A DNA stretch of 64,000 nucleotides, from the NCBI GenBank assembly GCA_036768485.1, contig JAVLUZ010000342.1, positions 582,911 through 646,910 of the forward strand, written 5' to 3'. Under the pieces are notes generated by a model. It did no database searches. It was not told where the DNA came from and saw only the letters and a list, made by a program, of their open reading frames with translations. Of the stretch, positions 45,801 through 58,863 are shown piece by piece (the stretch's first letter is position 1; each line of letters opens with the position of its first letter). Source of the DNA: Mermis nigrescens. Taxonomy: Eukaryota; Nematoda; Enoplea; Mermithida; Mermithidae. The position numbers and the translations under genes were made by a program.

Positions 45801-46189
45801 AAAAGGATCTATGAATACGACAATAGGCCTATGGGCAAAAGCTTACGGTAAAGGTATGTACAAACGAGACAGGCACAAATATGAGACATACACATATGAT
45901 CTTTTAACACACGTAAGATATGATAACACACATATCAATGCGTACTCAAGTCACATTAAGCCCGAGTGCCCATTTTCTTATCCCGGATTTTGATTGAAAA
46001 TATGTGTGGGAATGGAATGAAAAATATGATAATTTTTAGGGGAAGGTGGTCAAGGGCGACTCACTTAAGCGTTGCGCTTAACGGTCGTGTACGTGCGTAT
46101 GGAAATTGAGCACAAGAATGTACATCTGGGGCAATCAATCGGTTTTTTTCATCTGTTTCAAAAAAACCCAAACTGATTTTTTTTCCAAA

Positions 46190-46680
46190 AAATTTTTTCA
46201 GTGTAAAGTTCACAAACATAAGTTTGGCACATACAAACGTACTACAATCAAAGGGCTACAAACTGGCACAAACCGAATTTATTTTCACTCCATGGGGCGT
46301 TAGGTTCAGATTTTTTAAGTTTACAATTTGGTGGACAGTGAAAAATACGTGTTTGTGCATATTTTTGTTCGCCACTTTCTCTGTTTAGAAGTCGGGAGAG
46401 GTCGAATAGGGTAAAAATAAAGTACTTTCTAAGGGGTGGCGAACAAAAATATGAAGTGAAGAAGTCGGGAGAGGTCGAATAAGATAAAAATAAAGTACTT
46501 TTTAAGGGGTGGCGAACAAAAATATGGACAAACACGTATTTTTCACTGTCCACCACATTGTAAACTTTAAAAATCTAAATCGAACGCCCCATTGAGTGTA
46601 AATAAATTCGGTTTGGGCCAGTTTGTAGCCCTTTGATTGTAGTACGTTTGTGAGTGCAAAACTTATGTTCCGCAAAATAT
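46190..46680. mobile_element. Inverted-repeat element with internal direct repeat
   Basis: The arm 46200-46375 ('aagtttggcac', 'caaacgtactacaatcaaag', 'gacagtgaaaaatacgtg') is mirrored at 46515-46672. Between them a roughly 70-bp unit ('gaagtcgggagaggtcgaat' to 'ggggtggcgaacaaaa') is present twice in tandem. Confidence 0.8.
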
Positions 46681-46914
46681 TTGATATGATTTACCAATTA
46701 AATACGAAAAAACCTGTTTTTTCGCCCATTTTACACCTCAGATTTCGGACTTTACACCCCCATAAACAACTCAATATTACGTTTTTTTGAACGCGGTTTG
46801 CTTTGACGTGTAGCCCTTAAAAGTTACTTTATTTTTATTTATTTAAATTATCTTAATTCATAACCGAAAAAGTTGGCTTAGAAATCTTTGACAGAATCTG
46901 TTTTTTTACTCATC

Positions 46915-47945
46915 CACTAGAGTGTAAAGTTTAAACCCCTGGCACTGTGTATTGATTGTAGAAAAGTTTAAAGGTCAGATTCGTTATTCTGACCTCACAG
47001 AGAACATTTATAAAAAAATTCATCATCCACGACGCTCTGGGCGGAAAAAATTTTTTCAGTGTAAAGTTTACACCTGCACTAATAACGCAATATTGATTGT
47101 AAAAAAACAAAATAAATTTTGACGTGTAGCGCTTAAGACGAGGCAGATTTTAAAGGTAGTTACCACGTTCTTTCTATCAAGTGGAGAATATGGCAGAGAA
47201 AAAATATTTTTTTGTCCCAGACTCTTTACAATAAACCGCCTCTAAATTCGAAAATATTACTTTTTAAGAAAAAAATAAAAGTTTTCCCTAGATTTTATAA
47301 CCGTCTACCTTTTGAAACCAATCAGACTGCATATAATGTAAAACTGAGTTAGATATGCTCGGCCACACGAAAACTGTAAAAAACCGTCTAGTTTACACTC
47401 CTGTGCAACAACCAATGAGTGTAAAGAAATTTTAAGACCAGATTCGTAACCTACTAATTAGGGAAAACATTTTTTAAAAAAATTCATCATTCACGACGCT
47501 ATGGGCGAAAAAATTTTTTCAGTGTAAAGTTTACACTTGCACTAATAACGCAATATTGATTGTAAAGAAACAAATAAAATTTTGACGTGTAGCGCTTAAG
47601 ACGAGGCACATTTTAAAGGTAGTTACCACGTTCTGTCTACCAAGTGGAGAATATGGCAGGGAAAAAATATTTTTTTGTCCCAGACTCTTTACAATAAACC
47701 GCCTCTAAATTCAAAAATATTACTTTTTAAGAAAAATTAAAAAAGTCTCTCCTAGATTTTTTAACCGTCTACCTTTTGAAACCAATCAGACTGCATAAAA
47801 TGTAAAACTGAGTTAGATATGCTCTTGCACACGAAAACTGTAAAAAACCGTCTAGTTTACACTCCTGTGCAACAACCAATGAGTGTAAAGAAATTTTAAG
47901 ACCAGATTCGTAACCTGCTAATTAGGGAAAACATTTTTTAAAAAA
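46915..47945. repeat. Tandem duplication of a roughly 465-bp unit
   Basis: From about 47020 and again from about 47489 the same order occurs. It runs 'tttttcagtgtaaagtttacac', 'gcgcttaagacgaggca', 'agttaccacgttct', 'gtccgagactctttacaat'-like, 'accgtctaccttttgaaacc', 'caaccaatgagtgtaaag'. The palindromic word GTGTAAAGTTTACAC marks each unit. Confidence 0.85.
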
Positions 47946-48167
47946 ATTGGCCCTCCGCAAATTATTTGAATTTTTGGTGTAAACTTTACATACTCACGAC
48001 GCGCTCGGTATTGAGTGTAAACAAGAAAAAAATGGGGGCACTAAGTTTTATTATTATCTACCTTTTAAAAAAATCCGCACCTCTCAGATGTGTGCCGTTA
48101 TAGCTGTGAGGGGGGACATATGTTGGGGGTACCCAAGTATATTATAGGTACGCGCTGACGCGCTACC

Positions 48168-49019
<852 letters not shown>

Positions 49020-49259
49020 CACACATGGGCGTGGGGGGTTAGGGGTGTGCACCTCTCAGAAGGCCAAAGAGCCTCAGAAATCAGAATAACCCCCCTAAAT
49101 TCAATGGATATTTTCTTTCGCAATTTTTCGATGCTAATTAGTAGTGCTTGATGAGAAACGTTAAAAAATGGTATTTTTCGCCATACCACCATTTTTAGGA
49201 CCATTTTTCGACCTTTGAAAGACCTTACAACCCCCAGAATTTTAGTGCTGCCAATGTAT
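49020..49259 (+). mobile_element. M-family MITE
   Basis: CACACATGGGCGTGG to GCTGCCAATGTATA with the standard core. TSD not clear. Confidence 0.75.
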
Positions 49260-49781
49260 AATTGCAGCTATTTTGAGAGGGTCAGCTGCCATTCTGGGAG
49301 TCAAACCCTTCCCACAAGAACACATATGTTCAGCGCCATTCAAGGCGCATACCTTCCTCCCGCGTACCTATGCGCACCCCATGGCCAAATTAACGCATCT
49401 GAAAATTGCGGTCATTTCAACGATATAATTCAAATGATAAATGTTACTCTGACCAGTTCTTAATTTATTTGCTTAATCGAACTGAAATTGTGGATTAGCT
49501 AAAAAACTATTGCGCCAGCTTACATATGCACGTATGTACGTGAAATTGAAAAACCAACTTAATTATAGAGATTCTGACAACCGGGACCGATCAATGGAAC
49601 GCTACGCTTAATAAACGACAAATCCGAATGCGTCGTGGACGTGAGGTGTGTTTTAGTGTGTTCCGGGAATGCAATCGTTTGCTGAAAGACTTTGTATGAT
49701 TCCTTACTTATTGGACGAGTTTGCATCATTTTAATGAAATTATATATCGTCAGCATTTTTTCGGTTTATTTGGAGGTAACG
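49260..49781. other. No gene established
   Basis: A plus-strand frame crosses 49283-49463 with four Cys and two N-glycosylation sites, ending TAA after an acceptor-like CAG. No donor, start or homology supports it. Confidence 0.2.
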
Positions 49782-50972
49782 TCCCGGGTGACCGACAGTC
49801 GCGGTTGACCGACAGTCCCGGTTGACCGACAGTCCCGGGTGACCGACAGTCCCGGGTCACCGACAAATAGTATAAAAATAGATCTGTCAATCAGAAAATT
49901 CCCGAGTAACCGACAGTACCTACTGGCCGACTGTTCCGAGTAGCCGACAGTCCCGGGTGGCCGACTGTACCGGATGGCCGACAAATCCGGTTGGCCGACT
50001 CTACCGAGTGGCCGACAGTCCCGGGTCACTGACAAATAGTATAAAAATAGATCTGTCAATCAAAAAATTCCCGAGTAACCGACAGTACCTACTGGCCGAC
50101 TGTTCCGAGTAGCCGATAGTCCCGGGTGGCCGACTGTACCGGATGGCCGACAAATCCGGTTGGCCGACTGTACCGAGTGGCCGACAGTCCCGAGTGGCCG
50201 ACACTGTACCGGGTGATCAATAGATGGCATAAAAATTCCTAAATGACCCGGTTGTACTATTACTATGAATATATGTACATACGTACGTTTGTATGTATGC
50301 ACGTACATTTTTTCAAAATCGAAATACGTAATTTTTCATTCTCTAAGAATAGCAATAAAGTTTTTACTGGCATCAATGTGAATATAAACTTATTACATGT
50401 AAATATTGTATATAACCTTATTATATGTACATATTTAATATAAACTATCAAACATAAAAATTTTGTATCAAAGATTCATTTTTGTCACAATAAGTTTGAG
50501 TAGGATAGAACTAAACAATAAGTTTTAGTACATAGGATAGCACTAATTTAGTTTAAGTAGGATAGCACTAAATAAGTTTGAGTAGGATTGCATTAAACAA
50601 TAAGTTTAAGTAGGATAGCTACAATAAGTTTGAGTTGGATAGCACTAAAATATTACGCCTTGCAAATAATAGACCCTTTTTACAAAATCCTGCATGTTTT
50701 AAATTTGCTATGAATTCGTATGATCAATGTTATCGCATTGGTAAAACTATTTATGTGCATACCTACTTGAAAAAGCATTAATTCCGAAATCATTAGTCAA
50801 TTAGGAATTTTTATGACAAACCTATTATTACACCACTTGTCGGTCACCCGGGACTGTCGGCCACCCGGTACAGTCGGCCACTCGGGACTGTCGGCCACCC
50901 GGTACAGCCGGTCACCCGGGACTGTCGGTTACCCGGGACTGTCGGTCACCCGGGACTGTCGGTCACCCGGGA
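49782..50972. mobile_element. Foldback-type element with terminal tandem arrays
   Basis: The left end is an array of 15-16-bp units (TCCCGGGTGACCGACAG and variants with GGCCGACTGTACCG), 49782-50215. The right end is the inverted array, 50834-50972. The left array also has a higher-order period of about 172 bp (49862 and 50033), each unit including 'agtataaaaatagatctgtc'. The middle contains a 30-bp minisatellite. Long inverted arrays of short direct repeats are the hallmark of foldback (FB/Galileo-like) elements. No TSD or ORF was identified. Confidence 0.7.
50487..50652. repeat. Minisatellite of about 30-bp units
   Basis: About five units of 'taagtttgagtaggatagca' plus 'ctaaa(c)aa', inside the foldback element. 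Confidence 0.85.
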
Positions 50973-50996
50973 CACAATCTATTTGGATTCTAGATT

Positions 50997-51760
50997 TATT
51001 TTATCCGGCTACTGTTTTGTGACTGTATGTTCTTGGTGGTTTTTAATACATAGGTCTGCATTTTTGTTGATTGAAATTAAATAATTTGTTGAATATGCTG
51101 CTAGAAAGTGAGTTTAACGTTGTCAAAACAGCATATTACGCAAAACAAAGCCTTCTTTTACTTAAAAAATAATAAGGCTATTCGTCCACTAGATAAAACA
51201 GTAAATTTATTGAGTTAATGTTCGTAGCCGACACTTATTGCAATAAATTTTTCCGCATCCTATTTTTACAGAATAGATTGATGCACCTTCAGCATGCTAA
51301 AATGCAATCGGTTAAAACAAGGAAAGTTCATATGTGACAGGCAAGTAAGACATATGAAATATTAAATCTTTCATTCTTCAAAGGGCCACAGAATTCATAT
51401 TTTCCCAATTTGATTGGTTCAATGAACGATGAATTTTTAATTTTATTACGAACTGGTATATTTTCTTGAATAAGTGAGACATTTCGTAAAATGTACCAGG
51501 TATCAAGGCTCAAAGCGGATTTAAGGGGGCGACCTCCCTTCTCCGTTGGCCTAAAATAGTTGGTGAGATAAAGAATTGGTTTGTAATTTGCAATGATTTG
51601 TGGGGCCGTCAGTGATCATAATTCCTTAAATTTTTCCGGGAATGACATTTGTTCACTTTCTTCGGTAATTTAATCTTCTAAACGCTTATTTATCTGCATA
51701 AATTTTACAAAATTTTAGCAAAACCGTTGCGTCAAAAGTTATTTTAAATGAAGTAAACAA
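50997..51760. repeat. Direct duplicate copy 1 (0.75 kb)
   Basis: 'ttattttatccggctactg' onward through 'ttcttggtggtttttaatac' and 'gaatagattgatgcaccttc', up to 'gttgcgtcaaaagttatttt'. It is present again at 53690-54440 with only small differences. Confidence 0.9.
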
Positions 51761-51871
51761 AATAGAACGCCACAGACACGATATTTTTCACGTCAATTTA
51801 GGACCCATTCGTGACCGTTTGTGGAAAAGTTGGGTTACACCGCCTTTAGGAAAATCCTAGATCCACTATTG
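51511..51871 (+). mobile_element. Diverged N-family element
   Basis: 'caaagcggatttaagggggc' to 'aaaatcctagatccactattg' matches the N ends with several changes. Its left half is repeated at about 54200 as part of the direct duplication. Confidence 0.55.
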
Positions 51872-52388
51872 ATCAAACTTGATAGTCACAAAATTGTCGC
51901 TAAGAATATTTGGCTCCATCACATCATTTTCAGCGTACAATGAAGATATGAAACTAAGTTCAATAAAATAAGCGAGAAGAACCAGAAGATAAAAAACTCG
52001 TTGAAAAGAGCATTAAATTATATAGTAATTCACTGAAAGGAATTTTAAAATTGTATGTTGACTTAAAAAATTATAGATGAAAACTTCGAAATTACAGTAT
52101 TTTTCAAAAATGGCTGCTTTAATGACGGCCTTGTTAAAAACGTAAATTATTCACTAAATTAGAGCGTTATCATTCATAAGCTCTATTTTTGGATTTTGAA
52201 ACTGCGATTAAATATGAAATATATGACTGATGAAATGCACGGTGAAAGGAGCAGCCATATTGAATAAATTTAAGATAAGACGTATTATTAAAAGACGGGA
52301 AAAGAAAAATAGGTAAGTAGAGCACATAAATGTACTTTGCTAGCTACTTTTCGAAATAGAAACAAAATCTATGAGTATGCGTTGTGAC

Positions 52389-52644
52389 CACACGCGGGCG
52401 TGAGGGGTTTTATGGGGGGGGGCTTTTGGAAGAGGGTATGCACCGCCAGAAGGCCGAATACCCTCAGATAGCAAAATACCGCCTACGTCTAGAATTCAAG
52501 TTTTGAAATTTTTTTGCAATTTTTTATGCCGATGGATAGTGCTCGATGAGTAAAGTTTGAAAATTGTGTTTTTTGCCATATCACAATTTTGAGACCATTT
52601 TTTATACTGCACTCCCCCTAGAATTTTGGTGCTGCCCATGTATG
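52389..52644 (+). mobile_element. M-family hAT MITE
   Basis: CACACGCGGGCG to GCCCATGTATG, TSD GTTGTGAC / ATTGTGAC (7 of 8). Confidence 0.88.
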
Positions 52645-52760
52645 ATTGTGACCATGCTTGGGCGGTTGTTAGAGCACAGCATGCTGTAAATGTTAGCAGA
52701 TTTTTTATTGACAAAATAGTTTTATTTGAGAATTTTCTATCCAAAACATTTAATTTTCAG

Positions 52761-52873
52761 AGCGTCTAGCGAAGTTAGAAATGCCCGATTCCATTGATCT
52801 AGGGAGCTTCGGAAGGGTTCGAGGATTTCAGAACAGTCTGGATTTTTCGAACATTGAAAAAAGAGGAAAAAAG
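52761..52873 (+). CDS. Candidate isolated coding exon, product unknown
   Basis: A good acceptor with a T-rich tract (AACATTTAATTTTCAG) ends at 52760 and a donor (AAAAAG|GTAATG) begins at 52874. Of the three frames only one is open across the 113 nt. It enters in phase 1 (two bases completing a codon) and leaves in phase 0. The 37 full codons read RLAKLEMPDSIDLGSFGRVR then GFQNSLDFSNIEKRGKK, a soluble-looking, charged segment ending in basic pairs. I do not recognise a family. The entry phase matches the orphan exon at 37460, and the exit phase matches the receptor-like exon at 63805. Membership in either gene is untested. Confidence 0.4.
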
Positions 52874-52949
52874 GTAATGCGAGAACTGTGAATTGGGCCT
52901 AAAATTTTAAACATGTCGGAAAAAACCGAAAAATTCTCTGATCAGGCAA

Positions 52950-53689
52950 CTAACCTTTTTTATAGGTTGACACCCCAACAGGTCAAAAATTATAATCAAA
53001 GTTTGACAAAAGATTTCCCGAATTTTTTAATCTAACCCGCTGAAATAATGCTACGACAATGTGGTTAATATTATTGTATGTGTAATGAGGGCACCCCAAA
53101 CCCTCCGTTACTTTAACGATATTCCAACCCGCACCAGTTTCTCAGATCTTCGCTCTGTATCGCGTACGTAGTACTAACCCACGTTATGTCTACTTGTAAT
53201 GCGTACGTAAAAGTCTTTTAGAAATGCTTTTAAGTTTTATTGCAAGTGTTGTACCTTTTGCTCGTACTTGCCAATATGTAGGAAAATGTAAATCTCACAA
53301 CCTGGTTTACAAGAAATTTTGAATCTCTTTGGAATGCTTACAAGCGCTGTCCTCTTGCCTATTTGAATCTTACAAGAATTTTCCATGCTTATGCACCGAA
53401 TTATCTCAAAAGCATGCTTATCATTATTAGCATATACTAGCATATACTTACAAGCACATGCAAGTGCTTACCAAATAATTTTGGTACTCGGTCTTAGTTA
53501 GAGCGCACAAAGCACGACCACAATAAGTTCCTACTATGCCTTATTGTGCAAGATGCCCTGATCTGTACATGCAAATTTAGCACCACTTGACAATGGTGGT
53601 AGTGTTTTAGATTCACTTAATGTGAACACGAAACATTATATTCGTTTGTTTGACAGTAAAGAGAACTGTTTATAAGCAAGTATAAGCTT
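52950..53689. other. No recognisable gene
   Basis: Mixed composition with no splice-flanked open frame that I can support. Confidence 0.35.
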
Positions 53690-54445
53690 TATTTTATTCG
53701 GCTACTTTTTGTGACTGTATGTTCTTGGTGGTTTTTAATACATAGGTCTGCATTTTTGTTAGGTAAAATAAATAATTTTTTGAAAATGCTCTAGAAAATG
53801 AGTTTAACGTTGCCAAAACAGCATATTACAAAAAACAAAGCGTTCATTTACTTAGATATAATAAGACTATCCGTCCCTAAATAAAATTGTAAATTTATTG
53901 AGTTAATGTTCGTAGCCGTCACTTACTGCAATAAATTTTTCCGCATCCTATTTTTACAGAATAGATTGATGCACCTTCAGCATGCTAAAATGCAATCGGT
54001 TAAAACAAGGAAAGTTCATATGTGACAGGCAAGTAAGACATATGAAATATTAAATCTTTCATTCTTCAGAGGGCCACAGAATTCATATTTTCCCAATTTG
54101 ATTGTTCAATGAACATGAATTTTTAATTTTATTGCGGACTGGTACATTTTCTTGAATGACTGAGACATTTCGTAAAATGTACCAGGTATCAAGGCTCAAA
54201 GCGGATTTAAGGGAGCGACCTCCCTTCTCCGTTGGCCTAAAATAGTTGGTGAGATAAAGAATTGGTTTGTAATTTGCAATGATTTGTGGCCGTCAGTGAT
54301 CATAATTCCTTAAATTTTTCCGGGAATGACATTTATTCACTTTCTTTGGTAATTTAATCTTCTAAACGCTTATCTGCATAAATTTTACAAAATTTTAGCA
54401 AAAACGTTGCGTCAAAAGTTATTTTAAATTAAGTAAAAAACATAA
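53690..54445. repeat. Direct duplicate copy 2 (0.75 kb)
   Basis: Collinear with 50997-51760. The flanks differ on both sides, so this is a dispersed or segmental duplicate and not a tandem array. Confidence 0.9.
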
Positions 54446-54847
54446 AACGCCAGAGCTTGGTATGTATGCGACTCTAACCTTATGTAGGTAAAAACCTTTG
54501 CTGATTTCGTTGCAGCACATTGTACGATAGATGCTCTCATGCATTACATTCCATTACAGACTTTTTATTTCACGTTCGTACACGACCAGGAACTTACTCT
54601 AGTGAAATGCGTTGAGAAAACCTATAATATGCTAGCTAATTTTAAGTAGACTGTCATTTGCATACGCATACATTTTCACTAGTTCATATTGTACAGTGCA
54701 TATCACTGCTTATTATATCTCATCGTTCAAAGTATGAGATCAAAGCGGCATTTTTAACTCAAATTATTTTTAATGCATTAAGTCTTAGATCCGTTTTTGC
54801 TTTTATACATACAATTTAATGCACGGCCTCTAACAATGGGGGTTAAA

Positions 54848-54855
54848 TATATAAG
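54848..54855 (+). promoter_or_regulatory. TATA box of the cysteine-rich peptide gene
   Basis: TATATAAG lies 60-67 bp upstream of the ATG at 54915. Candidate start sites are the arthropod-like initiator ATCAG (A at 54869, slightly close) and the 54878-54885 segment at the usual 30-bp spacing. Confidence 0.6.
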
Positions 54856-54914
54856 CTGTTGAAGGATCAGAACTTTGCACCATTTTCATTCGCTTATTCT
54901 GTTGCCTACTTAAT

Positions 54915-55026
54915 ATGTCGGGTTTGATTTTAGCTTGTTGTCTACTAATCTACACTTTGATAATGCCCAGCATTGAATCTGCGGTCATTGGTACGGTGGA
55001 CCCTGTATATTATAAGGCAGTCTATG
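54915..55026 (+). CDS. Secreted cysteine-rich peptide, exon 1 (signal peptide)
   Basis: The ATG at 54915 follows the TATA box directly and opens a classical signal peptide of about 22 residues (hydrophobic core rich in Leu/Ile/Cys, small residues ES-A near the expected cleavage). A short Asp/Tyr-containing pro-segment follows. The exon ends at a donor (TCTATG|GTGAGA) after 112 nt, in phase 1. The 3.8-kb intron contains MITE debris only (55062-55200, 56286-56555, 57001-57120) and an R repeat. The continuous 117-aa frame past the donor runs into a MITE and is not used. The partner exon is at 58864. Confidence 0.7.
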
Positions 55027-55061
55027 GTGAGAAAATTCTTCCATTATTACTTAAAACTGTT

Positions 55062-55200
55062 CACGGGCAGCAGCCAAATTCTGGAGGGCGGATGGAACGA
55101 ATCGCAAAAAATTACAAAAGACTTAATTTTGGGGCCTGTCAGTTTTTGGATGGGTCCAGAATTCTGGAGTCCAGACTCCCAGACCCCCATGCCCATTTGT
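55062..55200 (-). mobile_element. Short M-related MITE in the intron
   Basis: CACGGGCAGCAGCCAAATTCTGG-like start and a CCCCCATGCCCATTTGTG end. No family core in the middle. Confidence 0.5.
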
Positions 55201-56285
55201 GGTTAGACTATACAGAAATCGTAAGCCTCTTAGCGAATAAAACTATGCTTAGGGTTACAGCAAGTTAGGGCAAAGCTGCTTTTAGCGGCCCTAAAAAGTT
55301 TTTATCATTGTACGATGGGAGAAATTCCTACACAGACAAACGTTTTACAATTTTTTATATCGTAGATCACAGACATTAAAAGAAACACGTATCAAACTTT
55401 AAGACTGCAACTAGAGCTGTAATCGCCGAAACAATTGAAGAGATACATTTTATTATGGTAAATTGGAACATACATATGTAAATTTAAAAGTAATGCAATT
55501 AATTGCACATGAAATTCTACAGCATAGTGAGTAGCGAAAATTAGGTATCAATTGCGAAAACAGCACGTAGAAAATGAGATAAAATTGTATGTAAGAGATA
55601 CATAGCATAAGCTGAAATAAGAAACGTTCTAGAATTTCTTTTATTTCAAAAAGAAGGAAGTTTATCTGATCTAAGCGTCTTTTTGAAACTGAGGAGGTAA
55701 GTTACAAAACATGCACTGTGTATCGTAGTTACACTGTCGAAGACTATTATTCTAATGATGTGATTCCTAATGAAAGTAGTTTAGTGCAAAATAATAATCC
55801 TCGAACGGACTCTTAGCTTATGGAGAGAGAGACTTCAAATTCACTACAAAGCTTAAATAATTTATATAACTAGAGTAAAAAAAATTTCTCAAACGCGGGT
55901 CATAATATAATCCGATAACAAATGGAAATGCGCTCAGAAGTGAATGAATCGTTTATTTTTAGCTTGCTGCAGTAACAATTAAATCACGAAAATCAGCTTT
56001 TTAAGTTTTGCTTTAAAACTGATAGGCACATTTGAAACCGCTGAAGATATTTTTGTCCCATGAAACTATAAGGTAGCACAAAATTTTAAATGTGAAGTTA
56101 TCTACAGAGTTTTAAAAATTCATAACTTTAGAGCAATTTCCGCGGCGGCCGATAATTGCACGAAGATTTTTGAGTTCACATGCACGAGACTAACCTTAAA
56201 ATTTTCATGCTATGTCACATTTTCTTTACATTTCCAGTTATGCGAAAAAATGAACAAGCTTTTATGAGGCATAAGTCAGGAAGTA

Positions 56286-56555
56286 GCATACAGCAGCAAG
56301 AAAATTCTCGGGTGGGGTGCAAGGTTTTGCAAAGGTCAAAAAGTGGTCTTAGAAATGGTGGTATGGCGGAGAAACACTTTTTTCAAACATTTCTCATCAA
56401 TCAAAATTCACCAGCATAAAAAAATTGCGAAAAACAACAAAAAAATTCAAAAATTGAATTATGGGGGGACATTTTGGTCCCTGTGGGATGGTTAGTGATT
56501 GGTCTTCTGTGGGATACATCCCCCCTCAACCCCATCCCCTAACCCTACATGTTGT
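56286..56555 (-). mobile_element. M-family MITE in the intron
   Basis: 'catacagcagcaagaaaatt' at the left, the core 'aaatggtggtatggcgg', and a C-rich right end near 'ccctaaccctacatg'. Diverged. Confidence 0.65.
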
Positions 56556-57000
56556 CCTGAAAAATCAGCATTTGCTTTTTGAGCAAAACAACCTTATCAT
56601 CACGTGAACAAATCAAAAAAGTAAAGTACGATTGGTGCTTTCGATGCTTCGATGTACAATTTAAGAAATAATAATTTTTCCTAAATTTTAACTACAGATC
56701 TATTCAATGTTGAGTTTAAAAATGGCTTCTGAGTGCGATGTGTATCCCATTCAAGACTTTTGTCAAAAAGATTTACTCTGAACAGTAGCCTGATATGTTG
56801 GCAAACCAGAAAAGAGACAGTGAGTGATTAAAATGAGGTTTTCTGCAGCAGGTGCTTTACAGATTACACCCCTTACTCTGCGCCTCGATAACTACTGCAT
56901 ATTCAATACAGACTAATCTTTTAAAGCAATGGAGGCTCTATGACTTTTTGTCATAAATTGTTAATAAATCTCGATACAGACCTTTTGCGAGCGGTGGTAC

Positions 57001-57120
57001 ACATAGGTGGGTAGCACCGAAATTCTGGAGGGGTGGGAGGGCTGCAAGATTTTATGAAGGTCAAAAAATGGTCCTAAAAATGGTGATATGCCGAAAAACA
57101 CTATTTTTCAACATTTCTCT
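57001..57120 (-). mobile_element. M-family MITE fragment in the intron
   Basis: 'acataggtgggtagcaccgaaattctgg' to 'caacatttctctttcac'. The second half is lost. Confidence 0.65.
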
Positions 57121-57559
57121 TTCACGCGCCCGTGTGCCATCAAAGACTGCCTAATGTTATAACATTGAAACACAACTTTGCACGCGCATCATTAGCTTCT
57201 TGTTGAGTGCAAAAAACCGGAGTAATTCGATTTTCTTATAATCTATCTTATAAAAACTGCGCCTACCGGATGTCAGCCGTTGGAGCTGAAGAGGGGGACA
57301 TATGTTGCGTGTATCACATATGGTTTAGTGAGCAGCAAAAATTAGGTAGGTATCGATTTCGGAAATTGCACGCATAAAATGATATCTGTCCTGAAATACT
57401 CAGTATAAGCTGAGATTAAACACGTTATGAAATTCAGATTCTGTGTACTGAAATACACGGCATAAGCTGAGATTGAACAAGTTTTGGAATTCTGTTATTT
57501 TAAAAAGAAATAAGCCTATAATGACCGATTTTCGAGTCTTTTTGTTAATGAAAAAAGCC

Positions 57560-57830
57560 TGTGTATGCACACGTGTATAGAAGGTCGGGGAATCCATCCC
57601 ACCTAAAATTGGTCGTAACCTTTGCCCATCCCTCCCAAAACCATTTTTTTCGACTACTCCACCCGAATTTTCATTAAAAATTAAATGTTTTGACCGTTTA
57701 GGCATTTTCCAGCTGCTTTTAGCCTAACATTTGAGCTCATTCGAAGTCCCCCCTTTAAAAAATGGCCGAGAACCTCTTACCCGAAATGTCGAGTCGCTAC
57801 ATATGTCTGTAAGTATAGTACATGCTAAAT
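57560..57830. repeat. R-like repeat copy in the intron
   Basis: 'aaaaaatggccgagaacc' and 'gtcgctacatatgtctg' echo the R repeat at 17850 and 22990. Diverged. Confidence 0.4.
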
Positions 57831-58863
57831 TAAATAGAGCGCTTGGCTGCACACACATTCTTTAAATTTGTTTCAATTTAAATGTGAATGGTTAGTAAGG
57901 TAAGTAGTCTGGCTCCAAATGATATCTGAAAGAACATTTAGCTGAATGAGGATTTAGAATTCGCCACAAAACATAAATAATTCGCGTAAGTTAACTAAAA
58001 AGCAAAGCGCAGTAATAGTCAAATCTGATAAATACCAATGCGCTCATGCATTTCTAAGAAGATGCGCTTGTAACATTTAGCAAACGATAATTATCTATTC
58101 CATAAATTATTGCTGAAAACATGTATTAATATGATTTTTGCTGTATAAAAGTACATATGCACAAAACTACCTCTAAAAATTTTTACCTGCCGCAAAGCGT
58201 TTTCCGATGCAGAATAACGTATAGAATAATCTCGATTGCCAGATCCTACATAAAACCTGCTAAAGCACACCAAAAAAAACATACATGGAAAATTTTGCAT
58301 ATAATATTAGTAAACGATTTACCTGAGACAGAGGAAATGGATTTTTCCATATTCTGCCAGTAAATTTTTATGGCCCGCAATTTAAGCGGCCGTTAGCGGC
58401 CGCCCCACTCGCCCAGCCTTCAACAAAGTTTAGTCAGAATGAATGGTATAGGTACGCCTAAAGTATATATTTCTTACGAGTTCTTGTATTAAATTAATTT
58501 TACAACTTGTTATTAGCATACGCTTTTTGAACCTGTCCGATTTCCATAGGTTTGCTAAAAAGTTGTAACCAGCTAGTGTTCATAATTTTCCATCTTTTCT
58601 GAAAATTATCAATAATTCTTGTGTAGGGGACTGAGCTTCATTTTCTATAACTTAAACATGTCTTCTAATAGGCATAGGTACAATTTAGTACTCACCTTCC
58701 TTCGAAAACTATATGCTTTTGCATATTTATATCTGATCTTATTCCTGTCGACTTCTGACAACAACAATCGATGACGCTCATTATTTATCCAAACTTGATC
58801 TTTATAATCTAGTTAAGCACAACAATAAATTACAAATAAATTTCACAAAAGCATTTTTTCCAG

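Noticed and set aside
49766..50308. Repetitive minus-strand proteins (RDCRPLGTVG-like units)
   Set aside because: The array unit is near 15 bp, a multiple of three, so frames stay open by arithmetic; there is no start, signal or conserved domain. Explained by the foldback element.
49782..50972. CRISPR-like array
   Set aside because: Units are contiguous and degenerate without unique spacers, and the genome is eukaryotic.
54915..55268. 117-aa single-exon reading of the peptide gene
   Set aside because: After the donor at 55026 the frame continues into a MITE; splicing to 58864 gives a coherent precursor with stop and poly(A) signal.
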